This document shows, one piece after another, positions 28,110-36,724 of a stretch of 40,848 nt of DNA (position 1 is the stretch's first letter; each line of letters begins with the position of its first letter). A program made the position numbers and the translations under genes. The stretch covers positions 1 through 40,848 of the forward strand of contig CAMIYC010000030.1 in the NCBI GenBank assembly GCA_946402905.1, read 5' to 3'. Source of the DNA: an uncultured Prevotellaceae bacterium (GTDB taxonomy: Bacteria > Bacteroidota > Bacteroidia > Bacteroidales > Bacteroidaceae). The notes beneath the pieces are model-generated. The model was not told the origin of the DNA and searched no databases. It saw nothing but the letters and a program-made list of their open reading frames with translations.

Positions 28110-29471
28110 TTATTGTGCGGCCAACTTGTTAAATTCGTCGAGAGTGACGGTCTTTTTGTCAAGTTTCACCATGTCTTTCAAAGCGACGGTGAGTTTGCGC
28201 TCTATGGCGTTATTGACGATAGAGTCAACATTTTCTCTCTTCTTGAGCATCTCATTAGCATAATTCTCCAGATACTCATCGGGCACATTGTTCATACCAT
28301 ACTGGGCAAACTGGGCACGGGCCATCTGTATGGCTGTGTTCTTCACATCGGCGTCTTCTATCTTGATACCGGCGGCGGCTACCAGCTGCTCCTTGATCAG
28401 ATGCCACTTGAGCTCCTTGATGCTGCCCTCGAAGTTCTTCTCCACATACTCATCGCCTTTGTCCTTGTTATTGGCCTTCATCACACGCTTGAGGATGTCC
28501 TCGGGGAAGGTCAGTTCACCAACCTTCTCCTCGGCATACTTACGCACGTCGAGCAGGAATTTGTAGTCGCTCTCTCCGGCGAACTGGGCCTTGATACCAT
28601 CAGCCACCTTCGCACGGAAGTCGGCCTCGGAGGTCACATTGCCCTCGCCAAACACCTGGTCAAACAAGGCCTGGTCGACAGGAGCGTTGACATAGCGCGA
28701 AATCTCGGTCACCTGATAGCTGAAATCGGCAGTGAGGTCGCCGACCTCTTCTTTTTTCATCTTCAGCAGGCCGGCAATCTCTGAGTCGTTTTCAGGATAG
28801 GCTTTCTTGGGGTTGAAGGTGATGATGTCGCCCAGCTTGGCGGCAGCAAAAAGCTGCTTCTGCTCGTCTACCTTGATATACTGGGGCATCAGCACGGCAT
28901 CGGCCACGGTGATACCACCCTCTTTGGTGTTGCCGTAAGCGTCAAGCTCACGCAAGTCGCCTTTGAGCATGTCGCGCTGATCCTCGCTGTAAGCCTCCAC
29001 CTTCTCATAATGTCCGTTGCGCGAAGCAAACATGTCAATCTGCTGATCCACCAGCTTGTCGTCCACGTCGATTTCATAATAATTCACCTTGTCTTTCGTG
29101 GTCAGCTCAATCTTGAAATCAGGAGCCACAGCGATGTCAAAGATAAACTCAAACGGACCGTCGCCCTCCAGATCTTGGGGCAACTGCTTGTCGGATGGCA
29201 TCGGCTCACCCAGCATCTGTATATTGTTTTCTTTCACATAGTTATATATGCCCTCGCCGATTATCTTGTTGACCTCATCCAACTTGGCGGCTGTGCCATA
29301 CTGTCTCTTGATCAAACCCATCGGCACCATGCCCGGACGGAATCCTGGCACATTGGCTTTCTTGCGATAATCTTTCAGTCTTTTCTCTACATTTGCCTCA
29401 TAGTCTGCTTTCTCCACAGACAGTGTCATCAAACCATTTACCTTGTCTTGGTTCTCAAATGAAATTTTCAT
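28110..29471 (-). CDS. tig: Trigger factor, ribosome-associated chaperone
   Basis: The 453-residue protein has the N-terminal ribosome-binding domain with the signature GFRPGMVPMG (about 43-52, after RKKANVP). A central region follows (about 150-250) where the FKBP-type isomerase domain sits in other phyla; it is poorly recognisable here. The long helical C-terminal chaperone domain ends the protein. Gene order tig-clpP-clpX is conserved across bacteria and supports the call. A -7 box about 110 nt upstream predicts a leader of roughly 100 nt. Confidence 0.95.
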   Translation of the reverse strand: MKISFENQDKVNGLMTLSVEKADYEANVEKRLKDYRKKANVPGFRPGMVPMGLIKRQYGTAAKLDEVNKIIGEGIYNYVKENNIQMLGEPMPSDKQLPQDLEGDGPFEFIFDIAVAPDFKIELTTKDKVNYYEIDVDDKLVDQQIDMFASRNGHYEKVEAYSEDQRDMLKGDLRELDAYGNTKEGGITVADAVLMPQYIKVDEQKQLFAAAKLGDIITFNPKKAYPENDSEIAGLLKMKKEEVGDLTADFSYQVTEISRYVNAPVDQALFDQVFGEGNVTSEADFRAKVADGIKAQFAGESDYKFLLDVRKYAEEKVGELTFPEDILKRVMKANNKDKGDEYVEKNFEGSIKELKWHLIKEQLVAAAGIKIEDADVKNTAIQMARAQFAQYGMNNVPDEYLENYANEMLKKRENVDSIVNNAIERKLTVALKDMVKLDKKTVTLDEFNKLAAQ

Positions 29472-29580
29472 CGTTTTCTATTAGTGTTTATAATTATTAT
29501 TTTAAGCTACATTGTTTTCGGAGAGGATAGTCATACTCATCTCATTGGACATACTGACCCTATTAACCCGAAAGGAGTTG

Positions 29581-29588
29581 CAAAATTA
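29581..29588 (-). promoter_or_regulatory. -7 box of tig
   Basis: TAATTTTG on the minus strand, in the 180-bp gap between lptB and tig. The -33 element is not clear. It predicts a roughly 100-nt leader whose function is unknown. Confidence 0.45.
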
Positions 29589-29651
29589 CGGATAATTGGC
29601 CTAATTACCTAATTATTAAGCATAAAATTTGTTTTTTTAACCATCTCCACT

Positions 29652-30461
29652 TCACATATTCTCTTCACGAGCCTTGTGCTCCTCATCGATTGTCTGGAAA
29701 TCTTTCTTCCTCAACACGAAGCTATTGCTCAAGTACTTCTCTCGCACTATTTTGTTCTCAGCCAGTTCCTCTGGCTTGCCCTGGAAGAGAATGCGACCTT
29801 CGAAGAGCAAATAAGCGCGGTCGGTGATGGTAAGCGTCTCCTGCACATTGTGGTCTGTGATCAGGATGCCGATATTGCGGTACTTCAACCGCCACACAAT
29901 ATGCTGAATATCCTCCACAGCGATAGGATCGACACCGGCAAAGGGCTCGTCGAGCATGATAAACTTCGGGTCGATGGCCAGGCAACGGGCTATCTCGGTG
30001 CGACGGCGCTCACCACCGGAGAGCTGGTCGCCCTTGTTCTTGCGCACCTTGTTCAGACGGAATTCCGACAACAGGCTCTCCAGCTTCTCCAACTGCTGGG
30101 CACGGTTCAGGCGGGTCATCTCCAGCACAGAGAGTATATTGTCTTCGACGCTCATCTTGCGAAACACGCTGGCCTCCTGGGGCAGATATCCTATACCGGC
30201 TCTGGCACGCTTATAGACAGGATAGTCGGTGATGTCTTTGCCGTCCAAATAGATGTGTCCGGCATTGGGCACAATCAGACCCGTGGTCATGTAAAACGAG
30301 GTGGTCTTGCCTGCACCATTAGGGCCAAGAAGTCCTACAATCTCACCCTGACGCACATTGATCGACACATCGTTGACCACCGTGCGCTTGCCATAACGTT
30401 TCACCAACCCTTCGGTACGGAGCATCATGCCTTCATGTGTTTTTGCCTCTGTCTCTGCCAT
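29652..30461 (-). CDS. lptB: LptB, lipopolysaccharide export ATPase
   Basis: The 269-residue ABC ATPase has Walker [10 protein letters not shown], the Q-loop in [20 protein letters not shown] (highly characteristic of LptB), signature LSGGERRR and Walker [14 protein letters not shown], and a switch His in ITDHNVQET. It powers the LptFGC inner-membrane complex that extracts lipopolysaccharide. About 20 residues precede the usual start, so an internal Met (MMLRTEG) could also be used. It is divergent from mlaE; the two -7 boxes are 33 bp apart. Confidence 0.95.
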   Translation of the reverse strand: MAETEAKTHEGMMLRTEGLVKRYGKRTVVNDVSINVRQGEIVGLLGPNGAGKTTSFYMTTGLIVPNAGHIYLDGKDITDYPVYKRARAGIGYLPQEASVFRKMSVEDNILSVLEMTRLNRAQQLEKLESLLSEFRLNKVRKNKGDQLSGGERRRTEIARCLAIDPKFIMLDEPFAGVDPIAVEDIQHIVWRLKYRNIGILITDHNVQETLTITDRAYLLFEGRILFQGKPEELAENKIVREKYLSNSFVLRKKDFQTIDEEHKAREENM

Positions 30462-30478
30462 AATATGATTTTAGGGTG

Positions 30479-30486
30479 CAAATTTA
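30479..30486 (-). promoter_or_regulatory. -7 box of lptB
   Basis: TAAATTTG on the minus strand, about 18 nt before the ATG at 30461. No clear -33 element is present. Confidence 0.5.
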
Positions 30487-30519
30487 CTATTTTTTTTTCA
30501 GTTTCTCGGCGTTTTTGAT

Positions 30520-30527
30520 TACTTTTG
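30520..30527 (+). promoter_or_regulatory. -7 box of mlaE-mlaF
   Basis: TACTTTTG on the plus strand, 20 nt before the ATG at 30548. It rules out an earlier in-frame Met at 30476, which would lie upstream of the start of transcription. Confidence 0.55.
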
Positions 30528-30547
30528 CACAACAATTACGCCATCGT

Positions 30548-31294
30548 ATGCTTATCATCAAGTCATTGCAGACTTTTGGGGAATACCTGCTGCTTATGGG
30601 CAGGACATTCTCACGCCCGGAAAGGATGAGAATGTTCATGAAGAAATACATCAAGGAGATGTCCGACCTTGGTGTCGACTCTATCGGCATCGTACTGCTC
30701 ATCTCTTTCTTCATCGGAGCGGTGATATGCATACAGATGAAGCTCAACATTCAAAGTCCGTGGATGCCTAAGTTCGTCACAGGATACACCACGCGCGAAA
30801 TCATGCTTCTTGAGTTCTCGTCATCCATTATGTGCCTGATACTCGCCGGAAAAGTGGGATCCAACATCGCATCCGAGCTGGGCACCATGCGCGTGACACA
30901 GCAGATCGACGCCCTGGAGATCATGGGTGTGAACTCAGCCAGCTACCTGATACTGCCCAAAATCCTCGGCATGATCACGATCATGCCGTTCCTGGTCATA
31001 TTCAGCGCGGCCACCGGCATACTCGGAGCATACGCCACGGCTTACGTCGGACATGTGCTCAGCCCGGAAGACCTGACCGTAGGCCTGCAGCACGACTTCA
31101 ACGCATGGTTTATGTGGATGAGCATCATCAAGAGCCTCTTCTTCGCGTTTATCATCTCAAGTGTGTCGTCATACTACGGCTACTCCGTCACGGGCGGGTC
31201 TGTAGAGGTAGGGAAGGCCAGCACCGCGGCTGTCGTGTCGAGCAGCGTGCTGATCCTGTTCTCCGACGTGTTTCTCACGCAATTGCTCTCATAA
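30548..31294 (+). CDS. mlaE: MlaE-family phospholipid ABC transporter permease
   Basis: The 248-residue integral membrane protein has five or six hydrophobic segments and the conserved MlaE features: the VDSIGIVLLISFFIGAV segment, the EF and GSNIASELGTMRVTQQIDALE stretch (coupling helix, the diagnostic motif), and a glycine-rich C-terminal GYSVTGGSVEVGKAST. It works with MlaF to move phospholipids between the two membranes. It is followed after 3 bp by mlaF. No MCE-domain (MlaD) gene follows in this window, although it often does elsewhere. Confidence 0.93.
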   Translation: MLIIKSLQTFGEYLLLMGRTFSRPERMRMFMKKYIKEMSDLGVDSIGIVLLISFFIGAVICIQMKLNIQSPWMPKFVTGYTTREIMLLEFSSSIMCLILAGKVGSNIASELGTMRVTQQIDALEIMGVNSASYLILPKILGMITIMPFLVIFSAATGILGAYATAYVGHVLSPEDLTVGLQHDFNAWFMWMSIIKSLFFAFIISSVSSYYGYSVTGGSVEVGKASTAAVVSSSVLILFSDVFLTQLLS

Positions 31295-31297
31295 GCC

Positions 31298-32083
31298 ATG
31301 ATAGAAGTCAAGCATTTATACAAGTCGTTTGAGGACAAGGACGTGCTCATGGACATCAGTGCCGTATTCGAGAACGGCAAGACCAACCTGATCATCGGTC
31401 AGAGCGGTTCGGGAAAAACCGTGCTCATGAAAAATCTCGTAGGACTGCTCGACCCCACACGGGGAGAGGTGCTCTACGACGGCCGCAACTTCGTGGCTAT
31501 GAGCAAGAAAGAGAAAATCAGACTGCGTCGCGAGATGGGCATGATCTTTCAGGGGGCGGCACTTTTCGACTCGCTCTCGGTGCTGGAGAATGTGATGTTC
31601 CCTCTCGACATGTTTTCCACGATGAACTACCGCGAGCGGGTGAAACGCGCTCAGGATTGTCTCGACCGTGTCAACCTCATCGATGCCCAGCAGAAATTCC
31701 CGGGCGAGATCTCGGGCGGCATGCAGAAACGCGTCGCCATCGCAAGAGCCATTGCGCTCAACCCGCAATATCTCTTCTGCGACGAGCCCAACTCTGGCCT
31801 CGACCCCAAGACCTCTCTCGTCATCGACGACTTGCTGAGCAGCATCACCAAAGAATATAATACGACTACCATCATCAATACCCACGACATGAACTCCGTG
31901 ATGGGTATCGGAGAGAATATCATCTTCATCTATAAAGGCCGCAAGGAGTGGCAGGGCACCAAAGACAACGTGATGGACGCCGACAACCAGCAACTCAACG
32001 ACCTGGTCTTCGCTTCCGACCTCTTTAAGAAAGTGAAGGAGGTGGAAGTGGAAGAAATGCACAAATCCGGACTAACGCATTAG
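31298..32083 (+). CDS. mlaF: MlaF-family phospholipid ABC transporter ATPase
   Basis: The 261-residue ATPase has Walker A GQSGSGKT, the Q-loop GMIFQGAALFDSLSVLENV typical of MlaF, the altered signature ISGGMQKRVAIARAI and Walker B LFCDEPNSGLDP, plus the switch NTHDMNSV. Gene order with mlaE supports the call. Its stop overlaps by 12 bp the stop of the convergent lipoprotein gene, with no terminator between the two transcripts. Confidence 0.94.
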   Translation: MIEVKHLYKSFEDKDVLMDISAVFENGKTNLIIGQSGSGKTVLMKNLVGLLDPTRGEVLYDGRNFVAMSKKEKIRLRREMGMIFQGAALFDSLSVLENVMFPLDMFSTMNYRERVKRAQDCLDRVNLIDAQQKFPGEISGGMQKRVAIARAIALNPQYLFCDEPNSGLDPKTSLVIDDLLSSITKEYNTTTIINTHDMNSVMGIGENIIFIYKGRKEWQGTKDNVMDADNQQLNDLVFASDLFKKVKEVEVEEMHKSGLTH

Positions 32084-32473
32084 CCACACTCCATCGCGCT
32101 CCACCATGGGCACCAGCACTTGCTCGCTGCTGCCATCACCATAGCTGAACACCAGGAATACCTGGGCCGTGTGATGGGGCTTGTCCAATTCGGCATCGGC
32201 CACGGCCACACTGCTGATGCCACCCCGCAGCTCCCGCTGCCGCTCCAGAAACATCTTCGCATTGGCCGTGAGCTCCTCCTCATAACCAGCCGACACGCCT
32301 ATATGACTGTCAAGACCGCCGACGAACTCGTCGTAGCGGCCTTGAAGCAGACTCTCATAATACAACTGTGCTGTTTGTGCGACCAACTGCGCCTCGTCTA
32401 CCTGTCCACCATGGCAGCCGCTGACGAGAATCAGCGGCAGTGCCAGCACACAACGGAAAAAACGAAGCCTCAT
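32072..32473 (-). CDS. Small lipoprotein of unknown function
   Basis: The 133-residue protein has a lipoprotein signal with the lipobox VSGC (Cys20) and a short domain whose sequence ([17 protein letters not shown], then [26 protein letters not shown] and a final DGVWLM) resembles the small NTF2-like or DUF4878-type fold. I chose the Met at 32473 because it starts the signal and overlaps the der stop as ATGA; a Met ten codons upstream lies deeper in der. Its 3' end overlaps mlaF convergently. No function can be assigned. Confidence 0.75.
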   Translation of the reverse strand: MRLRFFRCVLALPLILVSGCHGGQVDEAQLVAQTAQLYYESLLQGRYDEFVGGLDSHIGVSAGYEEELTANAKMFLERQRELRGGISSVAVADAELDKPHHTAQVFLVFSYGDGSSEQVLVPMVERDGVWLMR

Positions 32474-33783
32474 TTCTGCCGCACAAAAACATTGATCGGA
32501 CATCCCGTCATCTTCCAGTGCTCGCGAATCTTATTCTCCAGGAAACGACGGTAGGGCTCCTTGACATACTGAGGCAGATTGGCGTAAAACACAAACGTGG
32601 GAATCTGCGTGTCAGGAATCTGTGTGCAGTACTTGATCTTGATATACTTGCCCTTGACCGATGGAGGTGGATAAGCCTCGATAAGCGGCAGCATCACCTC
32701 ATTGAGCTTAGACGTGCCCACCTTGGCCGTACGGTTCAGATACACTTGCTTGGCGGTCTCCAGCACACGGAAGATACGCTGCTTGGTCAAGGCTGAGGCA
32801 AAGATAATGGGGAAGTCGGTGAACGGTGCCATACGGCTGCGGATGGCATCTTCGAAAGTGTTGATCACTTTCTGAGTCTTATCCTCCACCAAGTCCCACT
32901 TGTTGACCACTACCACGAGCGACTTGTTGTTCTTTTGTATCAATTGGAAGATGTTCATATCCTGCGACTCGATGCCACGGGTGGCGTCGATCATCAGGAT
33001 ACATACATCCGAGTTTTCAATGGCACGGATACTACGCATCACGGAGTAGAACTCAAGATCCTCCGTCACTTTGTTCTTGCGCCGGATACCGGCGGTGTCG
33101 ACCAGATAGAAGTCGAAGCCGAACTTGTCGAAACGGGTATAGATGCTGTCACGGGTGGTGCCGGCAATATCGGTCACGATATGCCGGTCTTCGCCGATGA
33201 AAGCGTTGATCAGGCTGCTCTTGCCCACATTAGGACGGCCCACGACGGCGAAACGGGGAATACCCTCTTCAAGCATGTCGGCGGTGCCTGACTTCAGTTT
33301 GTCGATCAGGAGATCGAGCAGGTCGCCGGTGCCGCTGCCTGTGGCAGCACTCACGCAGACAGGATCACCAAGTCCAAGCTTGTAAAACTCTGCAGCATCA
33401 TAGTATTGTGTGAAATTGTCTGCCTTATTAGCCACAAGGATGACCGGGAGTTTCGCACGCCGCAGGATCTGTGCCACGTCTTCGTCCCAGTCGGTCAACC
33501 CGTTGACCACATCGACCAGGAAAAGCACCACGTCAGCCTCCTCGGTGGCGATAATCACCTGCTTGCGGATCTCCTCCTCAAAGATGTCATCCGACTTCAC
33601 TACCCATCCGCCCGTGTCAACGACGGAAAACTCGCGCCCATTCCACTCACACTTGCCATACTGACGGTCGCGGGTGGTGCCGGCCTCCTCACTCACGATG
33701 GCACGGCGCGACTTGGTCAGACGGTTGAACAAAGTCGACTTACCTACATTGGGCCTGCCTACAATCGCTACTAGATTTCCCAT
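32470..33783 (-). CDS. der: GTPase Der (EngA), ribosome assembly
   Basis: The 437-residue protein has two GTPase domains in tandem, each with the P-loop GRPNVGKS (near residue 8 and about 180), DTGGW and DTAGI switch motifs and NKxD loops (NKAD, NKWD), then a C-terminal KH-like domain. This double domain layout is unique to Der, which acts in 50S subunit maturation. It starts 36 bp after the era stop and is coupled to the lipoprotein by an ATGA overlap. Confidence 0.97.
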   Translation of the reverse strand: MGNLVAIVGRPNVGKSTLFNRLTKSRRAIVSEEAGTTRDRQYGKCEWNGREFSVVDTGGWVVKSDDIFEEEIRKQVIIATEEADVVLFLVDVVNGLTDWDEDVAQILRRAKLPVILVANKADNFTQYYDAAEFYKLGLGDPVCVSAATGSGTGDLLDLLIDKLKSGTADMLEEGIPRFAVVGRPNVGKSSLINAFIGEDRHIVTDIAGTTRDSIYTRFDKFGFDFYLVDTAGIRRKNKVTEDLEFYSVMRSIRAIENSDVCILMIDATRGIESQDMNIFQLIQKNNKSLVVVVNKWDLVEDKTQKVINTFEDAIRSRMAPFTDFPIIFASALTKQRIFRVLETAKQVYLNRTAKVGTSKLNEVMLPLIEAYPPPSVKGKYIKIKYCTQIPDTQIPTFVFYANLPQYVKEPYRRFLENKIREHWKMTGCPINVFVRQK

Positions 33784-33819
33784 ATCTCACAAAATAATCT
33801 TCTATCCACTATTTTCTAT

Positions 33820-34701
33820 CTACTCAGGGTTGTACCCGAAACTGTCCAGCTCGCGCTTGGAGCTGCGCCAATCCTTGTCTACCTTTACAAAGGTTTCCAG
33901 ATATATATGCTTGCCAAAAAACTTCTCCAGAGACTTGCGCGCCTCGGTGCTCACTTTCTTCAGGGCATATCCCTGATGGCCGATGATAATGCCTTTCTGC
34001 GAGTCGCGCTCCACGTAAATCACCGTACTGATGTGGATGCGGTCTTTCTCTTCCTTGAACTGCTCCACACGCACCTCCACCGAATAGGGGATCTCCTTAT
34101 CGTAATACAACAGGATCTTCTCGCGGATAATCTCGCTGACGAAGAAACGGGCTGGCTTGTCTGTCAGCTGGTCTTTGTCGAAATAGGGAGGGCTGTCTGG
34201 AAGAAGTTGCTTGATGCGGTTGAGCAGTATGTCGACGCCAAACTTGTTCATCGCGGAGATAGGCAGGATCTCTGCCTTGGGCAGAAGGGTGTGCCATTGC
34301 TCCACCACTTTTACAAGACCGTCCTGGTCGGTCAGGTCTATCTTGTTGATGAGCAGCAACACGGGGATGGTCAGACGCCCCACCTTCTCCAGGAAGTCCT
34401 TGTTGCGCTCGGGATTCTCCACGACATCAGTCACATAGAGCAACACATCGGCATCGGCCAAGGCCGACTCCGAAAAAGCGAGCATCGACTCCTGCAATTT
34501 GTAATTGGGCTTCAGCACGCCAGGAGTGTCGGAGAAGACAATCTGCATCTCCTCGGTATTGACGATGCCCATGATGCGGTGACGCGTAGTCTGAGCCTTA
34601 AACGTGGCAATGGAGATACGCTCGCCCACAAGCTGGTTCATCAGTGTGCTCTTACCCACATTGGGGTTGCCTACGATATTTACGAAACCTGCCTTATGCA
34701 T
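33820..34701 (-). CDS. era: GTPase Era, 30S assembly
   Basis: The 293-residue protein has the Era P-loop GNPNVGKST right at its start (about 10-18), the TRHRIMGI switch region, DTPG, NKID and a C-terminal KH domain (HQGYALKKVSTEARKSLEKFFG). It binds the 3' end of 16S rRNA. I chose the Met at 34701 (MHKAGFVNIVGNPN), as in Era proteins generally; more upstream Mets would run back through the fabH terminator. A terminator lies only about 20 nt upstream, so era is expressed by readthrough or by a promoter I do not recognise. Confidence 0.95.
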   Translation of the reverse strand: MHKAGFVNIVGNPNVGKSTLMNQLVGERISIATFKAQTTRHRIMGIVNTEEMQIVFSDTPGVLKPNYKLQESMLAFSESALADADVLLYVTDVVENPERNKDFLEKVGRLTIPVLLLINKIDLTDQDGLVKVVEQWHTLLPKAEILPISAMNKFGVDILLNRIKQLLPDSPPYFDKDQLTDKPARFFVSEIIREKILLYYDKEIPYSVEVRVEQFKEEKDRIHISTVIYVERDSQKGIIIGHQGYALKKVSTEARKSLEKFFGKHIYLETFVKVDKDWRSSKRELDSFGYNPE

Positions 34702-34725
34702 AGCTTTTATGGTTTGAAAAACGAC

Positions 34726-34760
34726 AAAAAAACGCATCTTTTCAGAGGAAGGATGCGTTT
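34726..34760 (-). terminator. Intrinsic terminator between fabH and era
   Basis: On the minus strand AAACGCATC pairs with GATGCGTTT (9 bp, 13-nt loop) and is followed by TTTTG. It sits 18 bp after the fabH stop and about 25 bp before the era start. Confidence 0.78.
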
Positions 34761-34777
34761 GACGTATAAACGATTGA

Positions 34778-35800
34778 CTATTTCTTTGGAGCCGCGGCCG
34801 CCGCACCGTCGTAAGCCCAGCGCAGATAGGACGCGCCATGCACAAAACCTGCGCCAAAGGCAGTCAGGATGATGTTGTCGCCACGACGCAGACGGCTTTC
34901 GTAATCCCATAGTGCAAGGGGAATCGTCGCAGCACTGGTGTTGCCATAATGCTCGATGTTGACCATCACCTGCTCCAGAGGAAGTTCCAGACGCTTGGCC
35001 ACCGCCTCTATGATACGCATGTTGGCCTGATGAGGCACCACCCATGTGATGTTGTCCTTGTCAAGCCCATTGCGACGGGCGATCAGCTCACAGTCATCGC
35101 TCATGCTCGTCACAGCATATCTGAAGACAGTGCGCCCCTCCTGATAGAGGTAATGCAAACGGTGATTGACCGTGAAATGCGACGGCGGACAGACGGAGCC
35201 ACCTGCCTTCATGTGCAGGAAGGGCAAGCCCTTGCCGTCTGTGCGGAAATACGAGTCAATGTATCCATTCTCGTCATCTTCCGAGGCTTCCACTAAAGCA
35301 GCACCGGCACCGTCGCCAAACAAAGGGCATGTGGCACGGTCGGTATAGTCGACCATCGACGACATCTTGTCAGCTCCGATAACCAGCACTTTCTTGTATC
35401 GCCCACTTTCTATCAGACAGGCAGCGGTGTCGAGCGAATAGAGAAATCCGCAGCAGGCTCCCCAGAAATCAAAGGCATAGGCATTCTTCAAGCCCAACTT
35501 TCCCAGCACGATAGATGCTGTGGATGGAAATTTGTAATCGGCGGATGACGTGGAGAGTATCAGCGCATCAATCGTGTCAGGATCAACACCGGTCTTGTGG
35601 ATGACCATCTTGGCTGCTTTACGCGCCATATAAGAAGTGCCAAGACCCTCCTCTGTGAGTATACGGCGCTCCTTTATACCGACACGTGTCATAATCCACT
35701 CGTCGTTGGTGTCTACCATACGCGACAACTCCTCGTTGTTGAGAACGTAGTCGGGCACATAGCCACCAACGCCAGTGATTATCGCTCTGATTTTACCCAT
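34778..35800 (-). CDS. fabH: Beta-ketoacyl-ACP synthase III
   Basis: FabH condenses acetyl-CoA with malonyl-ACP to start fatty acid synthesis. The 340-residue protein has the catalytic Cys116 in ACCGF, the His in VPHQANMRI and the Asn in YGNTSAATIP, forming the Cys-His-Asn triad. The LSTSSADYKFPSTA segment is also family-typical. Its start overlaps the rpmF stop by one base (TAATG), so the two are translationally coupled, and the yceD-rpmF-fabH order is the classic link between ribosome and lipid synthesis; plsX is missing from the usual order. A terminator follows. Confidence 0.96.
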   Translation of the reverse strand: MGKIRAIITGVGGYVPDYVLNNEELSRMVDTNDEWIMTRVGIKERRILTEEGLGTSYMARKAAKMVIHKTGVDPDTIDALILSTSSADYKFPSTASIVLGKLGLKNAYAFDFWGACCGFLYSLDTAACLIESGRYKKVLVIGADKMSSMVDYTDRATCPLFGDGAGAALVEASEDDENGYIDSYFRTDGKGLPFLHMKAGGSVCPPSHFTVNHRLHYLYQEGRTVFRYAVTSMSDDCELIARRNGLDKDNITWVVPHQANMRIIEAVAKRLELPLEQVMVNIEHYGNTSAATIPLALWDYESRLRRGDNIILTAFGAGFVHGASYLRWAYDGAAAAAPKK

Positions 35801-35985
35801 TACTCTGCAGTTTCCTTGACAATAGCCACCTTACCTCTGTAATAACCACATGTAGGACATACAGTGTGATATACATAGTAGGCGCCACAGTTGGGGCATA
35901 CTGCCAATGCGGGCATCGTTGCTCCGTCGTGAGTTCTTCTTTTCAGTGTACGGGTCTTTGACTGTCTTCTTTTAGGATGTGCCAT
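35800..35985 (-). CDS. rpmF: 50S ribosomal protein L32
   Basis: The 61-residue protein has the basic N-terminus (AHPKRRQSKTRTLKRR) and the zinc-type CPNC...CPTC pair (four-Cys form). It lies between yceD (5-bp gap) and fabH (1-base overlap). The length fits the L32 family. Confidence 0.97.
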   Translation of the reverse strand: MAHPKRRQSKTRTLKRRTHDGATMPALAVCPNCGAYYVYHTVCPTCGYYRGKVAIVKETAE

Positions 35986-35990
35986 TTTTG

Positions 35991-36524
35991 TTAATCTTTA
36001 AATATTGTTTTTAATTTTTCCAGTTCACTCCAACGGGGGTCGGTCACCCCCTTGGCCTCGTCACCTCCTTCATCGGAGGTGGAGAATTCACGCAGACGCG
36101 AAAGCATCTGCGGGTTGCAGCCTCCCTCCTCATGGACATGCCGGAGGGGCATCGACAGAGCGATCATCTCATAAATCAGCCATGAGACATCGATCACACC
36201 TTCTTCCGACGGAACGATGATGATCTCCTCATCTTCTCTGTACGCATCGCCCAGGCGGGCCACGAAACGCTGCTCAGTGTCAACAGGCAATGTCAGGGCA
36301 TCAAGACAAAGGTCACAGGTCGAGTTCACCACACCTTTCACATGGAATCTAAGGTCGTAGATCTCCCTGGATCTACTGATGGTGAGACCTGCGGAAAGAC
36401 ACCCGGAGCGCACCTCACGACCTTCGACAGAGGCGAAAAACTCATCGTCTATACCAAAGGTGAAATCGCTCACATCCTCCTTCAGTGCCTTTAAGTCTAT
36501 CTTGAATTGTTCCAACTTACCCAT
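35991..36524 (-). CDS. yceD: YceD/DUF177 family protein
   Basis: The 177-residue protein has the CDLCLD motif (conserved CxxC of DUF177) in its middle, an acidic DLSWxIYE-like block (VSWLIYEMIALSMP) and the CNPQ motif late in the family, and lies directly before rpmF. YceD-like proteins are linked to 23S rRNA stability and ribosome assembly. The -7 box ends only 9 nt before the start codon, so the mRNA is nearly leaderless. Confidence 0.93.
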   Translation of the reverse strand: MGKLEQFKIDLKALKEDVSDFTFGIDDEFFASVEGREVRSGCLSAGLTISRSREIYDLRFHVKGVVNSTCDLCLDALTLPVDTEQRFVARLGDAYREDEEIIIVPSEEGVIDVSWLIYEMIALSMPLRHVHEEGGCNPQMLSRLREFSTSDEGGDEAKGVTDPRWSELEKLKTIFKD

Positions 36525-36532
36525 TTGGCGTG

Positions 36533-36540
36533 CAAAGTTA
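36533..36540 (-). promoter_or_regulatory. -7 box of the yceD-fabH operon
   Basis: TAACTTTG on the minus strand is a full -7 match. Transcription would start about 4 nt before the yceD ATG. A TTG lies about 21 nt upstream (36564-36562). Confidence 0.6.
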
Positions 36541-36620
36541 CAAATTTTATTTGGAATAAGACAATTTATTTTAGAAAAATTGAGTACAACACCCCAAAAC
36601 CACCAAACTCACCACACCCC

Positions 36621-36724
36621 ACTCATCTACCATCAACTCATCTACCATCAACAGGTCGACTATCAACTCGTCACTTGTCTACTTGTCAACTTGTCTACTC
36701 GTCTACTCGTCAACTCGTCAACTC
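36621..36724. repeat. Short tandem repeats downstream of the kinase gene
   Basis: An exact 15-bp duplication (ACTCATCTACCATCA at 36621-36635 and 36636-36650) is followed by six contiguous 8-bp units of the type GTCWACTY (36677-36724), with decayed copies before. The last two units lie inside the kinase gene and encode its final three residues and stop. Confidence 0.8.
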
